This document shows, in pieces, positions 1-6,146 of a stretch of DNA of 9,627 nt. The notes under the pieces were generated by a model, which saw only the letters and a list, made by a program, of their open reading frames with translations, had not been told where the DNA came from and did no database searches. The number at the start of each line of letters is the position of its first letter. Positions within the stretch are counted from its first letter, which is position 1. The translations under genes were made by a program, and so were the position numbers. The DNA comes from Candidatus Thorarchaeota archaeon (GTDB taxonomy: Archaea > Asgardarchaeota > Thorarchaeia > Thorarchaeales > Thorarchaeaceae): positions 1-9,627 of the forward strand of contig JAGLUV010000079.1 of the NCBI GenBank assembly GCA_023134215.1, given 5' to 3'.

Positions 1-23
1 CGCATCATCCCACTTCCGCAAGG

Positions 24-30
24 TTTTAAG
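24..30 (+). promoter_or_regulatory. Putative TATA box of tRNA-Ala
   Basis: The A/T-rich TTTTAAG lies 30-36 bases before the first base of the tRNA, the usual distance for an archaeal TATA box feeding a tRNA gene. A purine stretch just upstream (GCAAGG) could serve as a BRE. This is inferred from position and composition only. Confidence 0.35.
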
Positions 31-59
31 AAGTCTAAATTGGATAGTCGCATTGTCAT

Positions 60-163
60 GGGCCGGTAGATCAGCCTGGTAGATCGTTCGGTTCGCAAGC
101 CTGCTGGCGTGTTCAGCAGGTCGAATCTCCGGGAGGTCGCGAGTTCAAATCTCGCCCGGTCCA
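60..163 (+). tRNA. tRNA-Ala(CGC), intron-containing
   Basis: The full cloverleaf can be folded. The acceptor stem is GGGCCGG (60-66) with CCGGTCC (156-162), and A163 is the discriminator. The D stem is GATC/GATC (69-72 with 82-85). The anticodon stem is TTCGG (87-91) with CCGGG (129-133), and the T arm is GCGAG-TTCAAAT-CTCGC (139-155). After removal of the intron at 98-127 the anticodon loop is TTCGCAT, giving anticodon CGC (94-96). The third acceptor pair is G62 with T160, the G3:U70 pair that is the classic alanine identity element, so the isotype does not rest on the anticodon alone. Mature length is 74 nt. CCA is not encoded and must be added after transcription. Confidence 0.95.
98..127 (+). 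other. tRNA-Ala intron at 37/38
   Basis: This 30-nt archaeal tRNA intron sits at the canonical 37/38 position. It forms a complete BHB motif for the tRNA splicing endonuclease. The central 4-bp helix is TTCG (92-95) with CGAA (122-125). The 3-nt bulges are CAA (96-98) and TCT (126-128), each cut between the second and third base. The intron's own stem is CCTGCTG (100-106) with CAGCAGG (114-120), around a 7-nt loop. The boundaries follow from the BHB geometry and restore a normal 7-nt anticodon loop. Confidence 0.93.
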
Positions 164-167
164 CTCA

Positions 168-175
168 CTATTATC
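168..175 (+). promoter_or_regulatory. Putative TATA box of the DUF302 gene
   Basis: CTATTATC lies 24-31 bases before the ATG at 199. The gene has no Shine-Dalgarno match upstream, so a leaderless transcript starting at or near the ATG is likely. This is inference from spacing. Confidence 0.3.
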
Positions 176-198
176 TTTGAAGCGGCCACTGCGTCACT

Positions 199-633
199 AT
201 GCAAACAGATTTAACAATAGTTATCAATTCGGCTCGCATGGTCGAAGTTCTACGCAAGGAACTCTCCGAAGGGTTCGATGAAGCTGTTCAAAAAATCGAA
301 CAGACATGTAATGATGAGGGCTTCACTGTCATGCTGACAAAAAGCATTAACGAAATATTCGCGAAGAAGCTGGGTGTGAAGAACTACCCGCGTTACACGT
401 TCATTCTGGCGTGTGCTGCACCAATCGCAAAAATGGCTTTAGATGTGTCTAAGGATGTTGGAACAATATTCCCGTGCAGTTTTGTTGTCTATGAGGACGA
501 AGGAAAAATATTCGCTGCTCATACGTCGATTATGAGAATTGCAGCTGAAACCGGTCTCGCGCCTAAGGATAAGATGGCGTCAGTGATAGAGGAAACTGGG
601 AAGAGAGTACACAAGGTCTGGAATAAAATTTAG
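199..633 (+). CDS. DUF302 family protein
   Basis: This 144-residue protein belongs to the DUF302 / TT1751-like family, small soluble alpha-beta proteins of unknown biochemical role. The family's two conserved strands are clear: YTFILACAAP (residues 66-75), matching the usual LGACNP-like segment, and GTIFPCSFVVYED (88-100), matching the usual LLPCNVVVYE segment. Cys72 and Cys93 are the conserved-region cysteines. There is no signal peptide or membrane segment, and the length is typical for a single-domain member. The ATG at 199 is the first start after an in-frame stop at 178-180. No ribosome binding site is visible, and a TATA-like box at -24 to -31 suggests leaderless expression. It stands between tRNA-Ala and a methyltransferase, and neither neighbour indicates its function. 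DUF302 proteins are sometimes found with redox or sulfur genes, and the OsmC pair lies about 0.9 kb downstream, but a link is only a guess. Confidence 0.85.
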   Translation: MQTDLTIVINSARMVEVLRKELSEGFDEAVQKIEQTCNDEGFTVMLTKSINEIFAKKLGVKNYPRYTFILACAAPIAKMALDVSKDVGTIFPCSFVVYEDEGKIFAAHTSIMRIAAETGLAPKDKMASVIEETGKRVHKVWNKI

Positions 634-698
634 GCATTCACAGCATTCGCAACCGATTTAGCGAAAGATTCAGTAAGTGCGCGTTGACACATTGTAGT

Positions 699-1466
699 AT
701 GGACGAACGGATAGCTGAACAGTGGGAAGCAAACGCCGAGGTGTTTACCAATCTCATAGATGGAACAGGGACACCGCATCATCATGAGATTCTGAATCCG
801 TGCGTCGATCGCCTGCTTGGTGATGTCAGCGGAAAAGTGCTGCTGGATGCAGGCTGTGGTGAGGGCTACCTCTCGCGAAACTACGCACGCAAGGGAGCAA
901 TTGTAACGGGCGTGGATATATCGCGGAAACTAATCGATATTTGTAAGAGGACGACTGCGCAAGAGGAAATTAATTTCCATGTAGGGAATATCTGCAATCT
1001 GCACTTCATATCGGATTCTGAGTTTGATTTAGTACTATGCAACCTTGTTCTTCTCAATATCGCGTGCCTTCCGGAGTCGTTGAGTGAATTCAGTCGTGTA
1101 CTTCGTCCAGGGGGCATACTGGTGTTCTCAGTGGTGCACCCAGCATTCAACGTCTACGGGCCAGGTTCATGGGAGGTGGGAGAGAAAGACCCAAAGACAC
1201 GGAGGAGGACTGGGCAATACTTCAAGGTTGACAGGTATTTTGATGAGAAGGAGTATTTGCGATATTGGAGGACGCGCCAAGGAGAGAAGTTCCCCAAGCA
1301 GTTCAGTTTCTATCATAGGACGATTAGTACTTACGTTAATGCTCTCATTTCCACAGGATTCTCACTGGTCAGTCTTAGAGAACCTAGACCTGTATCTGAT
1401 AACGCATTCTTCGACCGAGAGAGAAGGATACCATTCTTCATAGTATTTAAGGCAAAGAAAACGTAG
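699..1466 (+). CDS. Class I SAM-dependent methyltransferase
   Basis: This 255-residue protein has the Rossmann-fold methyltransferase signature of the Methyltransf_11/25 type. Motif I is VLLDAGCGEGYLS (47-59), which binds S-adenosylmethionine. The acidic end of strand 2 is TGVDIS (70-75), contacting the ribose. Motif IV is FDLVLCNLVLLNI (109-121), and LRPGGILVFSVVHPAF (135-150) is the post-motif strand common in small-molecule methyltransferases. The C-terminal third is basic and aromatic and probably forms the substrate cap. The substrate cannot be told from sequence. I prefer ATG 699; a TTG at 684 adds five residues, but neither has a good ribosome binding site. The gap from the DUF302 stop is 65 bases, so the two may be cotranscribed. 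The end of this gene also holds a TATA-like box for the next gene. Confidence 0.85.
   Translation: MDERIAEQWEANAEVFTNLIDGTGTPHHHEILNPCVDRLLGDVSGKVLLDAGCGEGYLSRNYARKGAIVTGVDISRKLIDICKRTTAQEEINFHVGNICNLHFISDSEFDLVLCNLVLLNIACLPESLSEFSRVLRPGGILVFSVVHPAFNVYGPGSWEVGEKDPKTRRRTGQYFKVDRYFDEKEYLRYWRTRQGEKFPKQFSFYHRTISTYVNALISTGFSLVSLREPRPVSDNAFFDRERRIPFFIVFKAKKT
1444..1451 (+). promoter_or_regulatory. Putative TATA box of the first OsmC gene
   Basis: TATTTAAG lies inside the 3' end of the methyltransferase gene and is followed by a purine stretch. A start site about 25 bases downstream (near 1473) would give a leader of about 40 bases containing the whole inverted repeat at 1482-1520. Inferred from sequence only. 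Confidence 0.35.
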
Positions 1467-1481
1467 ATGCCGCGGCCACGC

Positions 1482-1520
1482 CCATACTCTTTTCCGTATG
1501 CATTCGAGCTAAGAGTATGG
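1482..1520 (+). promoter_or_regulatory. 10-bp inverted repeat covering the OsmC start codon
   Basis: CCATACTCTT (1482-1491) and AAGAGTATGG (1511-1520) are perfect inverse complements separated by 19 bases. The right arm contains the ATG at 1517-1519. In RNA this would be a stem hiding the start codon; in DNA it could be an operator. A shorter alternative, CATAC (1483-1487) with GTATG (1496-1500), competes for the left arm and would free the start codon, so two exclusive folds exist. The function is inferred. Confidence 0.6.
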
Positions 1521-1963
1521 TGAATCTCTTGAGTGACGACTCTCAGAACTTCAATGTCCGACTCACTTGGACCGGGGGCAAGTCAGGCGACCTCATGGTG
1601 AAACACAAGCCAACAATCAAGATCGGCACCCCATCCGGATCTGATGGTGAAGAGGAATTCCACTCGCCCGAAGACTTGTTCGTGGCGTCTGCAACAACCT
1701 GCTACATGGGCGGCTTCGTGGAGTTCACCAAGAAGATGCACATTAGTTTCAAGTCCTTCGAGTGTGATTCTACTGGAAAACTGGAGTTAGTAGGCCGAAG
1801 CTACGAGATAACACAAATCGACATGAAAGCAAGGGTGATTGTTGAATCTGAGAGCCTTAAAGGCAAGATTGAGAGAGCGCTGGAACTTGCCGCTAAGTAC
1901 TGCTTCGTAGGCAACAGCATGAAATGTCCCATCACGCATGAAACCGAGGTAGTCGTGAATTGA
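1517..1963 (+). CDS. OsmC/Ohr-family redox protein, copy 1
   Basis: This 148-residue member of the OsmC/Ohr superfamily is the first of a tandem pair. Known OsmC and Ohr proteins are dimeric thiol peroxidases that reduce organic hydroperoxides with two cysteines, usually recharged by dihydrolipoyl or thioredoxin-like partners. The family features present are the N-terminal beta strands (residues 12-37), the SPEDLFVASATTCYMGGF segment (50-67) with Cys62 at the start of the central helix, and KYCFVGNSMKCP (127-138). I take Cys62 and Cys129 as the catalytic pair; Cys83 and Cys137 are extra and are also conserved in copy 2. It is cytoplasmic, with no signal peptide. The ATG at 1517 lies in the right arm of an inverted repeat and has no clear Shine-Dalgarno site. 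Peroxide reduction is likely from the cysteines, but substrate and reductant are unknown. Some OsmC relatives lack peroxidase activity. Confidence 0.88.
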   Translation: MVNLLSDDSQNFNVRLTWTGGKSGDLMVKHKPTIKIGTPSGSDGEEEFHSPEDLFVASATTCYMGGFVEFTKKMHISFKSFECDSTGKLELVGRSYEITQIDMKARVIVESESLKGKIERALELAAKYCFVGNSMKCPITHETEVVVN

Positions 1964-2039
1964 CTACGGCGTGAAGAGGTACAGCTACAACCAAATCCTT
2001 TTCCTGAGGGGGCTCTCAAGGAATACTCAGGTGTATACT

Positions 2040-2474
2040 ATGACTGATGATTTTCACGAGTATCATGTAACAATCGACTGGACACGTGACCGAACAGGTG
2101 ACCTGACTGTCGAGGGAAAGCCAAAGGTGCAGGTAGCCTCACCTCCCGAGTTCGGAGGACCTGAAGGCATCATATCGCCTGAGGACCTGTTTGTTGCAGC
2201 CGCGGCATCGTGTCTAATGACTACATTCGTAACCTTTACTCACAAGATGAGATTCGACTACCAAGCGTTCGCATGTAAGGGCGTAGGTACACTCGAAAGA
2301 GTAGAGAAAGGCTTCCAGTTCACAAAAATACTGCTCAAGGCCACTGTCACTGTTGACTCCGAGGACCTCAAGCCAAAGGCGGAAAGAGCTCTCGAATTGG
2401 CTGGCAAATACTGCTTAGTAGCGAACAGCATGAAATGTTCTGTCGAGCACGAGAATCATGTAGTCGTGAAATAA
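2040..2474 (+). CDS. OsmC/Ohr-family redox protein, copy 2
   Basis: This 144-residue paralog of the preceding gene aligns with it end to end: WTRDRTGDLTVEGKP with WTGGKSGDLMVKHKP near the N-terminus, SPEDLFVAAAASC with SPEDLFVASATTC at the first cysteine, and ERALELAGKYCLVANSMKC with ERALELAAKYCFVGNSMKC at the second. Cys58 and Cys125 correspond to the catalytic pair, and Cys79 and Cys133 to the extra two. I chose ATG 2040 because the homology to copy 1 starts there and an AGGTG sits 7 bases upstream; a GTG at 1971 would add 23 unrelated residues. The genes are 76 bases apart and probably cotranscribed. The copies are clearly diverged, so the duplication is not recent. The partner residue after the first cysteine differs (Tyr in copy 1, Leu here), which may shift specificity. 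The stop is 13 bases from the convergent ValRS stop. Confidence 0.88.
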   Translation: MTDDFHEYHVTIDWTRDRTGDLTVEGKPKVQVASPPEFGGPEGIISPEDLFVAAAASCLMTTFVTFTHKMRFDYQAFACKGVGTLERVEKGFQFTKILLKATVTVDSEDLKPKAERALELAGKYCLVANSMKCSVEHENHVVVK

Positions 2475-2487
2475 GCTGCACAGCACA

Positions 2488-4959
2488 CTACTCAGGCTCT
2501 GTCGTGGGCGGTTTCACGAATATTACTTCATCCATTTCTGGAAGTGATACGTCAACAAAGCCATCACCTGATGGTTTCCCAAAACCTATCGATTCTATGC
2601 CGTGCATCGCCTGCAAATCCCTAGCCCACTGCTTGAGCTTGTCTGACACATAGGCTTCGGGCACTCCTTGGCGGAGCGAGAGTCCACTCTCACGTTTGAA
2701 CTTCCAGAATGCTGCATTAGTCTGCATCAACAAGCCCGTGTGCTCAGTCATTTCTGAAACCCACTCTTCCTGTGGGGAGGGGTATGTCTTTCGGTGTACG
2801 CCCTTTGAATCGTAGAGCTCTCGATAGACACGGTCGGTGATGAATGGAGTAATGGGCGCCAGAGTCTTCAGGATGATTTTCAATGTTTCATGCAGAGCAA
2901 ACCATGCAGATTTCTGCTCCTTTTCAGTGAAGGTGCCTTCGCCATTGAAACATCGTCCCTTGAGCATCTCTAGGACATGGTCTGCAAAGAAATTCCAAGC
3001 GAACCTTCTAATTTCGATTGCGGGCTTATGGAAATCCAGAAGGTCACAATCAGGCAGTATCCTCTCAACTGTCTGGTTAGCCTCTGCAAGAACCCACTGA
3101 TCCACTGGAGTCAGGCTTGCGAATTTCATTTTCTCTGGTGTCGGAAACATGGAAATGAAACGTGCAATGTTCCAGAGCTTTGTCATGAACTTTGACACGC
3201 CAGCAAGTCGATCCTCTGAGAAACGTATGTCGCTGCCAAGTCCAGCCTCAAGCACTCCAAAGAACCGTATTGCATCGGCGCCATACTTTTCCACAAACGG
3301 CATCGGTGGCGGCGAGTTGCCCCTTGACTTGCTCATTGCTTCGCCGTTCTCGTCAACCACGAATCCTGAAACCCAGATCTCCTTGAAAGCTGGTTTCCCC
3401 GTTAGCTGATAGATCCTCAGAAGAGAGTAGTAAAGCCAAGTCCTTACAATATCCTTGCCCTGCGGTCGCAGAATATTGCCGAAAGCCTTCTTGAAGAGAT
3501 TGTCATCACGCAGATAGTGAACTGCTTGCAGGCCGCTTATTGAGGAGTCCATCCATGTGTCGAAAGTTCGTTCTTCTCCTCTGAACCCCTTTTCCGCACC
3601 GCACTTGGTGCATTTCTTGAACGGCGGGTCCTCCTTCCACGGTTGGTAGTATCTAATCTCGCCAGATTCGGGCACGATTGGCTCCCCGCATGCATTGCAG
3701 TACCATATTGGTATCTCCGTGCCGTAGTATCTGCGTCTGCTCACTGGCCAGTCCACGGAAACCCGGTTCAACCAATCAATGAGTATCTGTCTGTGAAAGT
3801 TGGGAAAGAATGGCGTTTCATTCGCAATCTTCATCAAATCATCAATGAACTCAACTTGCTTGACATAATACTCGTCCATTGCTATGAATTCGATGGGAGT
3901 TCTACTGCGCCAGCACAGGGGTACTCTCTGTACTGATTCCTCCTGCTTGAACAGGATTTTTCCTCTTACGAGAGACTCAATCACTCTCATCCGTGCCTCG
4001 GCAACTGTTAGACCAGCGTATTCTCCCGCGGCCTCAGTCATCGTGCCATCAGGGGAGATGGCTGCAATAGGCTTCAGTGCATAGTCACGAAACGCTATGA
4101 TATCAGCTTGATCACCGTAACTGCACACCATCAAGGCACCAGTTCCAACGTCCATTTGAGCTGTGGGACTCTCAATAATTTGCACCTCGTGACCAAAGAC
4201 CGGCACCTTGGCTTTCTTGCCAGCATAGCTGCGATAGCGCTTATCTTCAGGATGAATGAATATGGCGCCACACGCACAGAGCAGTTCCGGTCTTGTCGTG
4301 GCTATCTTTATGGAATCGAGTCCTTCCACCTGGAAGTAGAGGTAGTGCAGAGTTGTAGGGCGCTCTGAATACTCAACTTCTGCGTCAGCAATTGTTGTGC
4401 CGCATTCAAAACACCAGTTGTTGGGTCGTATGCCACTGTACACTAGGCCCTTATTCCAGATATCGATGAATGTCGCTTGAGTTACTGCTCTGTATTTCGG
4501 ACTATCTGTACGATAGCTGCCTTCATCATCGTAAGTATTGAATCCAAGACCGAGTCGTTTGAAGCCTTGAATAGCGATTTTCTCATCCTCATCCAATAGC
4601 TCCCTGCACTTCTGGATGAACATCTCCCGTGGAGTGGTATGCATATTCAATCCAAGATCTTTCTCAACTCTCACTTCCACCGGGAGACCGTTGCGGTCTA
4701 TGCCTAGCGGGAAGTTAACTTCCAGTCCCTGCATCCGCCGATATCTGGCAATCTCGTCTATCTGCGTATAATGAACAACCTGCCCCACATGCATTGGACC
4801 TGAGAGATAAGGGGGTGGAGTGTCTATCGTGAAAATCTCCTTTCCCGAGCCAGGATCAAAGGCGTAGAGATCTTCATCGAACCACGTCTTCAGAATTTCC
4901 TCCTCGGCTTCAGGTTTCCAGCGTTTCGACGTTATCTTGGGTTTGAACTTTGTTGGCAA
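2488..4959 (-). CDS. valS: Valyl-tRNA synthetase
   Basis: This is a class Ia aminoacyl-tRNA synthetase that charges tRNA-Val in the cytoplasm, 823 residues with the start chosen here. The TIDTPPPYLSGPMHVGQ segment (residues 44-60) is typical of archaeal ValRS and carries the HIGH-like motif as HVGQ at 57-60. The CP1 editing domain (about 216-360) shows ATTRPELL and GTGALMVCSYGDQAD, matching ValRS editing sites that clear Thr-tRNA. Three cysteine pairs, CFEC (183-186), CNAC (421-424) and CTKC (450-453), look like zinc knuckles. The KMSKS loop is AMSKSRGN (541-548), followed by GADAIRFF. An anticodon-binding helical domain and a short C-terminal tail complete it. The length is close to that of archaeal relatives. 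An upstream TTG at 5046 would add 29 residues, but the TTG at 4959 has AAGGAG 9 bases ahead and begins where family homology begins. The last base of HIGH, normally His, is Gln here, which is unusual. Confidence 0.93.
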   Translation of the reverse strand: MPTKFKPKITSKRWKPEAEEEILKTWFDEDLYAFDPGSGKEIFTIDTPPPYLSGPMHVGQVVHYTQIDEIARYRRMQGLEVNFPLGIDRNGLPVEVRVEKDLGLNMHTTPREMFIQKCRELLDEDEKIAIQGFKRLGLGFNTYDDEGSYRTDSPKYRAVTQATFIDIWNKGLVYSGIRPNNWCFECGTTIADAEVEYSERPTTLHYLYFQVEGLDSIKIATTRPELLCACGAIFIHPEDKRYRSYAGKKAKVPVFGHEVQIIESPTAQMDVGTGALMVCSYGDQADIIAFRDYALKPIAAISPDGTMTEAAGEYAGLTVAEARMRVIESLVRGKILFKQEESVQRVPLCWRSRTPIEFIAMDEYYVKQVEFIDDLMKIANETPFFPNFHRQILIDWLNRVSVDWPVSRRRYYGTEIPIWYCNACGEPIVPESGEIRYYQPWKEDPPFKKCTKCGAEKGFRGEERTFDTWMDSSISGLQAVHYLRDDNLFKKAFGNILRPQGKDIVRTWLYYSLLRIYQLTGKPAFKEIWVSGFVVDENGEAMSKSRGNSPPPMPFVEKYGADAIRFFGVLEAGLGSDIRFSEDRLAGVSKFMTKLWNIARFISMFPTPEKMKFASLTPVDQWVLAEANQTVERILPDCDLLDFHKPAIEIRRFAWNFFADHVLEMLKGRCFNGEGTFTEKEQKSAWFALHETLKIILKTLAPITPFITDRVYRELYDSKGVHRKTYPSPQEEWVSEMTEHTGLLMQTNAAFWKFKRESGLSLRQGVPEAYVSDKLKQWARDLQAMHGIESIGFGKPSGDGFVDVSLPEMDEVIFVKPPTTEPE

Positions 4960-4968
4960 AACATCAGT

Positions 4969-4974
4969 CTCCTT
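4969..4974 (-). promoter_or_regulatory. Shine-Dalgarno site deciding the ValRS start
   Basis: On the minus strand AAGGAG stands 9 bases before TTG 4959, complementary to the archaeal 16S 3' end. It favours this TTG over the TTG at 5046, which has no such site. A weak TATA-like CTTTTAGG at 5035-5028 would place transcription start near 5006, downstream of the longer start and consistent with the short form. Confidence 0.6.
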
Positions 4975-5080
4975 GATGTCAGCAAGGGTCGGCTTGTACC
5001 GCTTCAGCCACGCACAAGTAATGTCTCCTAAAAGGGTTATGGACAAGATGCTTTGGCCAATGCTTTCAATTCATGACACC

Positions 5081-5107
5081 TAAGAGAAAAAGAAAGGGAA
5101 GAGGGAC
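5081..5107 (-). terminator. Pyrimidine/T-rich terminator after the surface protein gene
   Basis: Read on the minus strand, this stretch is almost pure pyrimidine with a run TTTCTTTTTCTC. It starts about 35 bases past the stop of the surface protein gene. Archaeal RNA polymerase terminates at T-rich tracts without needing a hairpin, and none is seen here. It also separates that transcript from ValRS downstream. Confidence 0.5.
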
Positions 5108-5142
5108 CGGAGATGTGCCGAACACCCTCATCTTGTGTGCTT

Positions 5143-6003
5143 TCAGCCCCACATCTTCTTACCAATGAGAAGACCGATGATGAGAACAATGGGTACTGAA
5201 GCAGCCACATAGATCAATGGAATTCCCATGTAGAGGTCAAACACAGTTCCTGGGCCAACACCAGAAGTACGAACAAATGATGTACCCACGGTGTAGGTTT
5301 GCGTGGAGTTTTCATTATACAGATTCATTGCCTGTGAGAACGCCCAGTTCAGCCCAATGCCGTCCGAATCATACGAAGCTGCGAATGTGTATGTGTATGT
5401 TCCATTGGCTTGCTGAAAGTCGCCTCCTACCTCGATTGTGCCGTTCACATTGACGACAATCGTGAAGGAAAACGCACCTTCATTAGCAGATTCCACGATT
5501 GAGCTGACAGTTGAATCGCTATTGACATCTGTCACTGCATCATTCCAGTCCGTATCATGTGTCATCCATATAGGATTCACCAATAGATGCCTGCCCGGAT
5601 TGCTAAAGGATGTCGTAGGATAGATAGTGATGAATGTAGATTCAGCTAGACTATCATTGTCCGGATCGGATGTAAATAGATCGAAGTACACTTTGTTGTC
5701 TTGGAAGGGAGTTGTGTAGTTCTCATTTACTGGATTGGGTCCAAAGGCAAAGCCGTGATAGTTGTATTCTATCGAGTCCCCGGCTGTCACATTTAATATC
5801 TCTATCTTGAACTGTCCACTTGACATGTCCGTGAAGACCGGACTGGTATCTTCCTGAAAACTCGATTCAGTCCACGTACCTGTGAAGTAGTATGTGTTGC
5901 CGATGACGGCAGCGTGCGTTACTCGTGGTGACATGGCCAGTAGGAGGATACCAATGGTCAACGCGAGCAATAACATCTTCTCTGATTTCATATGGTTCAC
6001 CAT
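5143..6003 (-). CDS. Secreted surface protein with C-terminal membrane anchor
   Basis: I do not recognise a family for this 286-residue protein, but its topology is clear. Residues 5-25 form a signal sequence (MKSEKM followed by a long hydrophobic run), with a likely signal peptidase site after THA near residue 31. Residues 32-258 are extracellular: rich in Thr, Ser, Asn, Asp and aromatic residues in alternating patterns suggesting beta strands. They carry six N-glycosylation sequons (N71, N95, N116, N187, N200, N232) and no cysteine. Residues 262-281 form one hydrophobic transmembrane helix, followed by the short basic tail KKMWG. The mature domain should therefore face outside with the tail in the cytoplasm. 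Such type I proteins are common in archaeal envelopes. ATG 6003 and ATG 5991 are both possible starts, with a GGAGG at 6023-6019 upstream. The gene is monocistronic, divergent from the aldo/keto reductase, and closed by a T-rich terminator. Adhesin, S-layer accessory or ligand-binding roles are all possible. Confidence 0.8.
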   Translation of the reverse strand: MVNHMKSEKMLLLALTIGILLLAMSPRVTHAAVIGNTYYFTGTWTESSFQEDTSPVFTDMSSGQFKIEILNVTAGDSIEYNYHGFAFGPNPVNENYTTPFQDNKVYFDLFTSDPDNDSLAESTFITIYPTTSFSNPGRHLLVNPIWMTHDTDWNDAVTDVNSDSTVSSIVESANEGAFSFTIVVNVNGTIEVGGDFQQANGTYTYTFAASYDSDGIGLNWAFSQAMNLYNENSTQTYTVGTSFVRTSGVGPGTVFDLYMGIPLIYVAASVPIVLIIGLLIGKKMWG

Positions 6004-6026
6004 ATTACTTGACTTAATCCTCCGTC

Positions 6027-6045
6027 GTTATATCCGCATATAAAC
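6027..6045 (-). promoter_or_regulatory. Two TATA-like boxes for the surface protein gene
   Basis: On the minus strand GTTTATATG (6045-6037) and GGATATAACG (6035-6026) both resemble archaeal TATA boxes. The distal box would start transcription near 6012-6016, giving a short leader. The proximal box would start it near ATG 6003, leaderless. The choice is not resolvable from sequence. Confidence 0.45.
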
Positions 6046-6114
6046 GGTGTCGTGCAGTTGGCCGTTGTACATACACGAGCACTCTCCAAGGTCTCAAAGT
6101 CAGCGATGTAAAGA

Positions 6115-6141
6115 GTTAATTAGTAGTCATTAACTATAGTT
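6115..6141 (+). promoter_or_regulatory. Palindromic promoter/operator of the aldo/keto reductase
   Basis: GTTAAT (6115-6120) and ATTAAC (6129-6134) form an inverted repeat, overlapped at its right end by the perfect 10-bp palindrome AACTATAGTT (6132-6141). The ATG follows at 6147. The left half (TTAATTAG) lies where a TATA box would be for a leaderless start. The arrangement is consistent with a repressor covering TATA and start site. The regulator is unknown. Confidence 0.45.
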
Positions 6142-6146
6142 CAGTC

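Noticed and set aside
645..664. TTCGC...GCGAA inverted repeat between DUF302 and the methyltransferase
   Set aside because: Only five base pairs across ten bases and no T-tract; not distinguishable from chance.
684..698. TTG start adding five residues to the methyltransferase
   Set aside because: No ribosome binding site, and the ATG 15 bases later begins the typical family N-terminus; kept only as an alternative.
1971..2039. GTG-initiated 23-residue extension of the second OsmC protein
   Set aside because: It has no counterpart in copy 1, whereas ATG 2040 has AGGTG upstream and matches the paralog's start.
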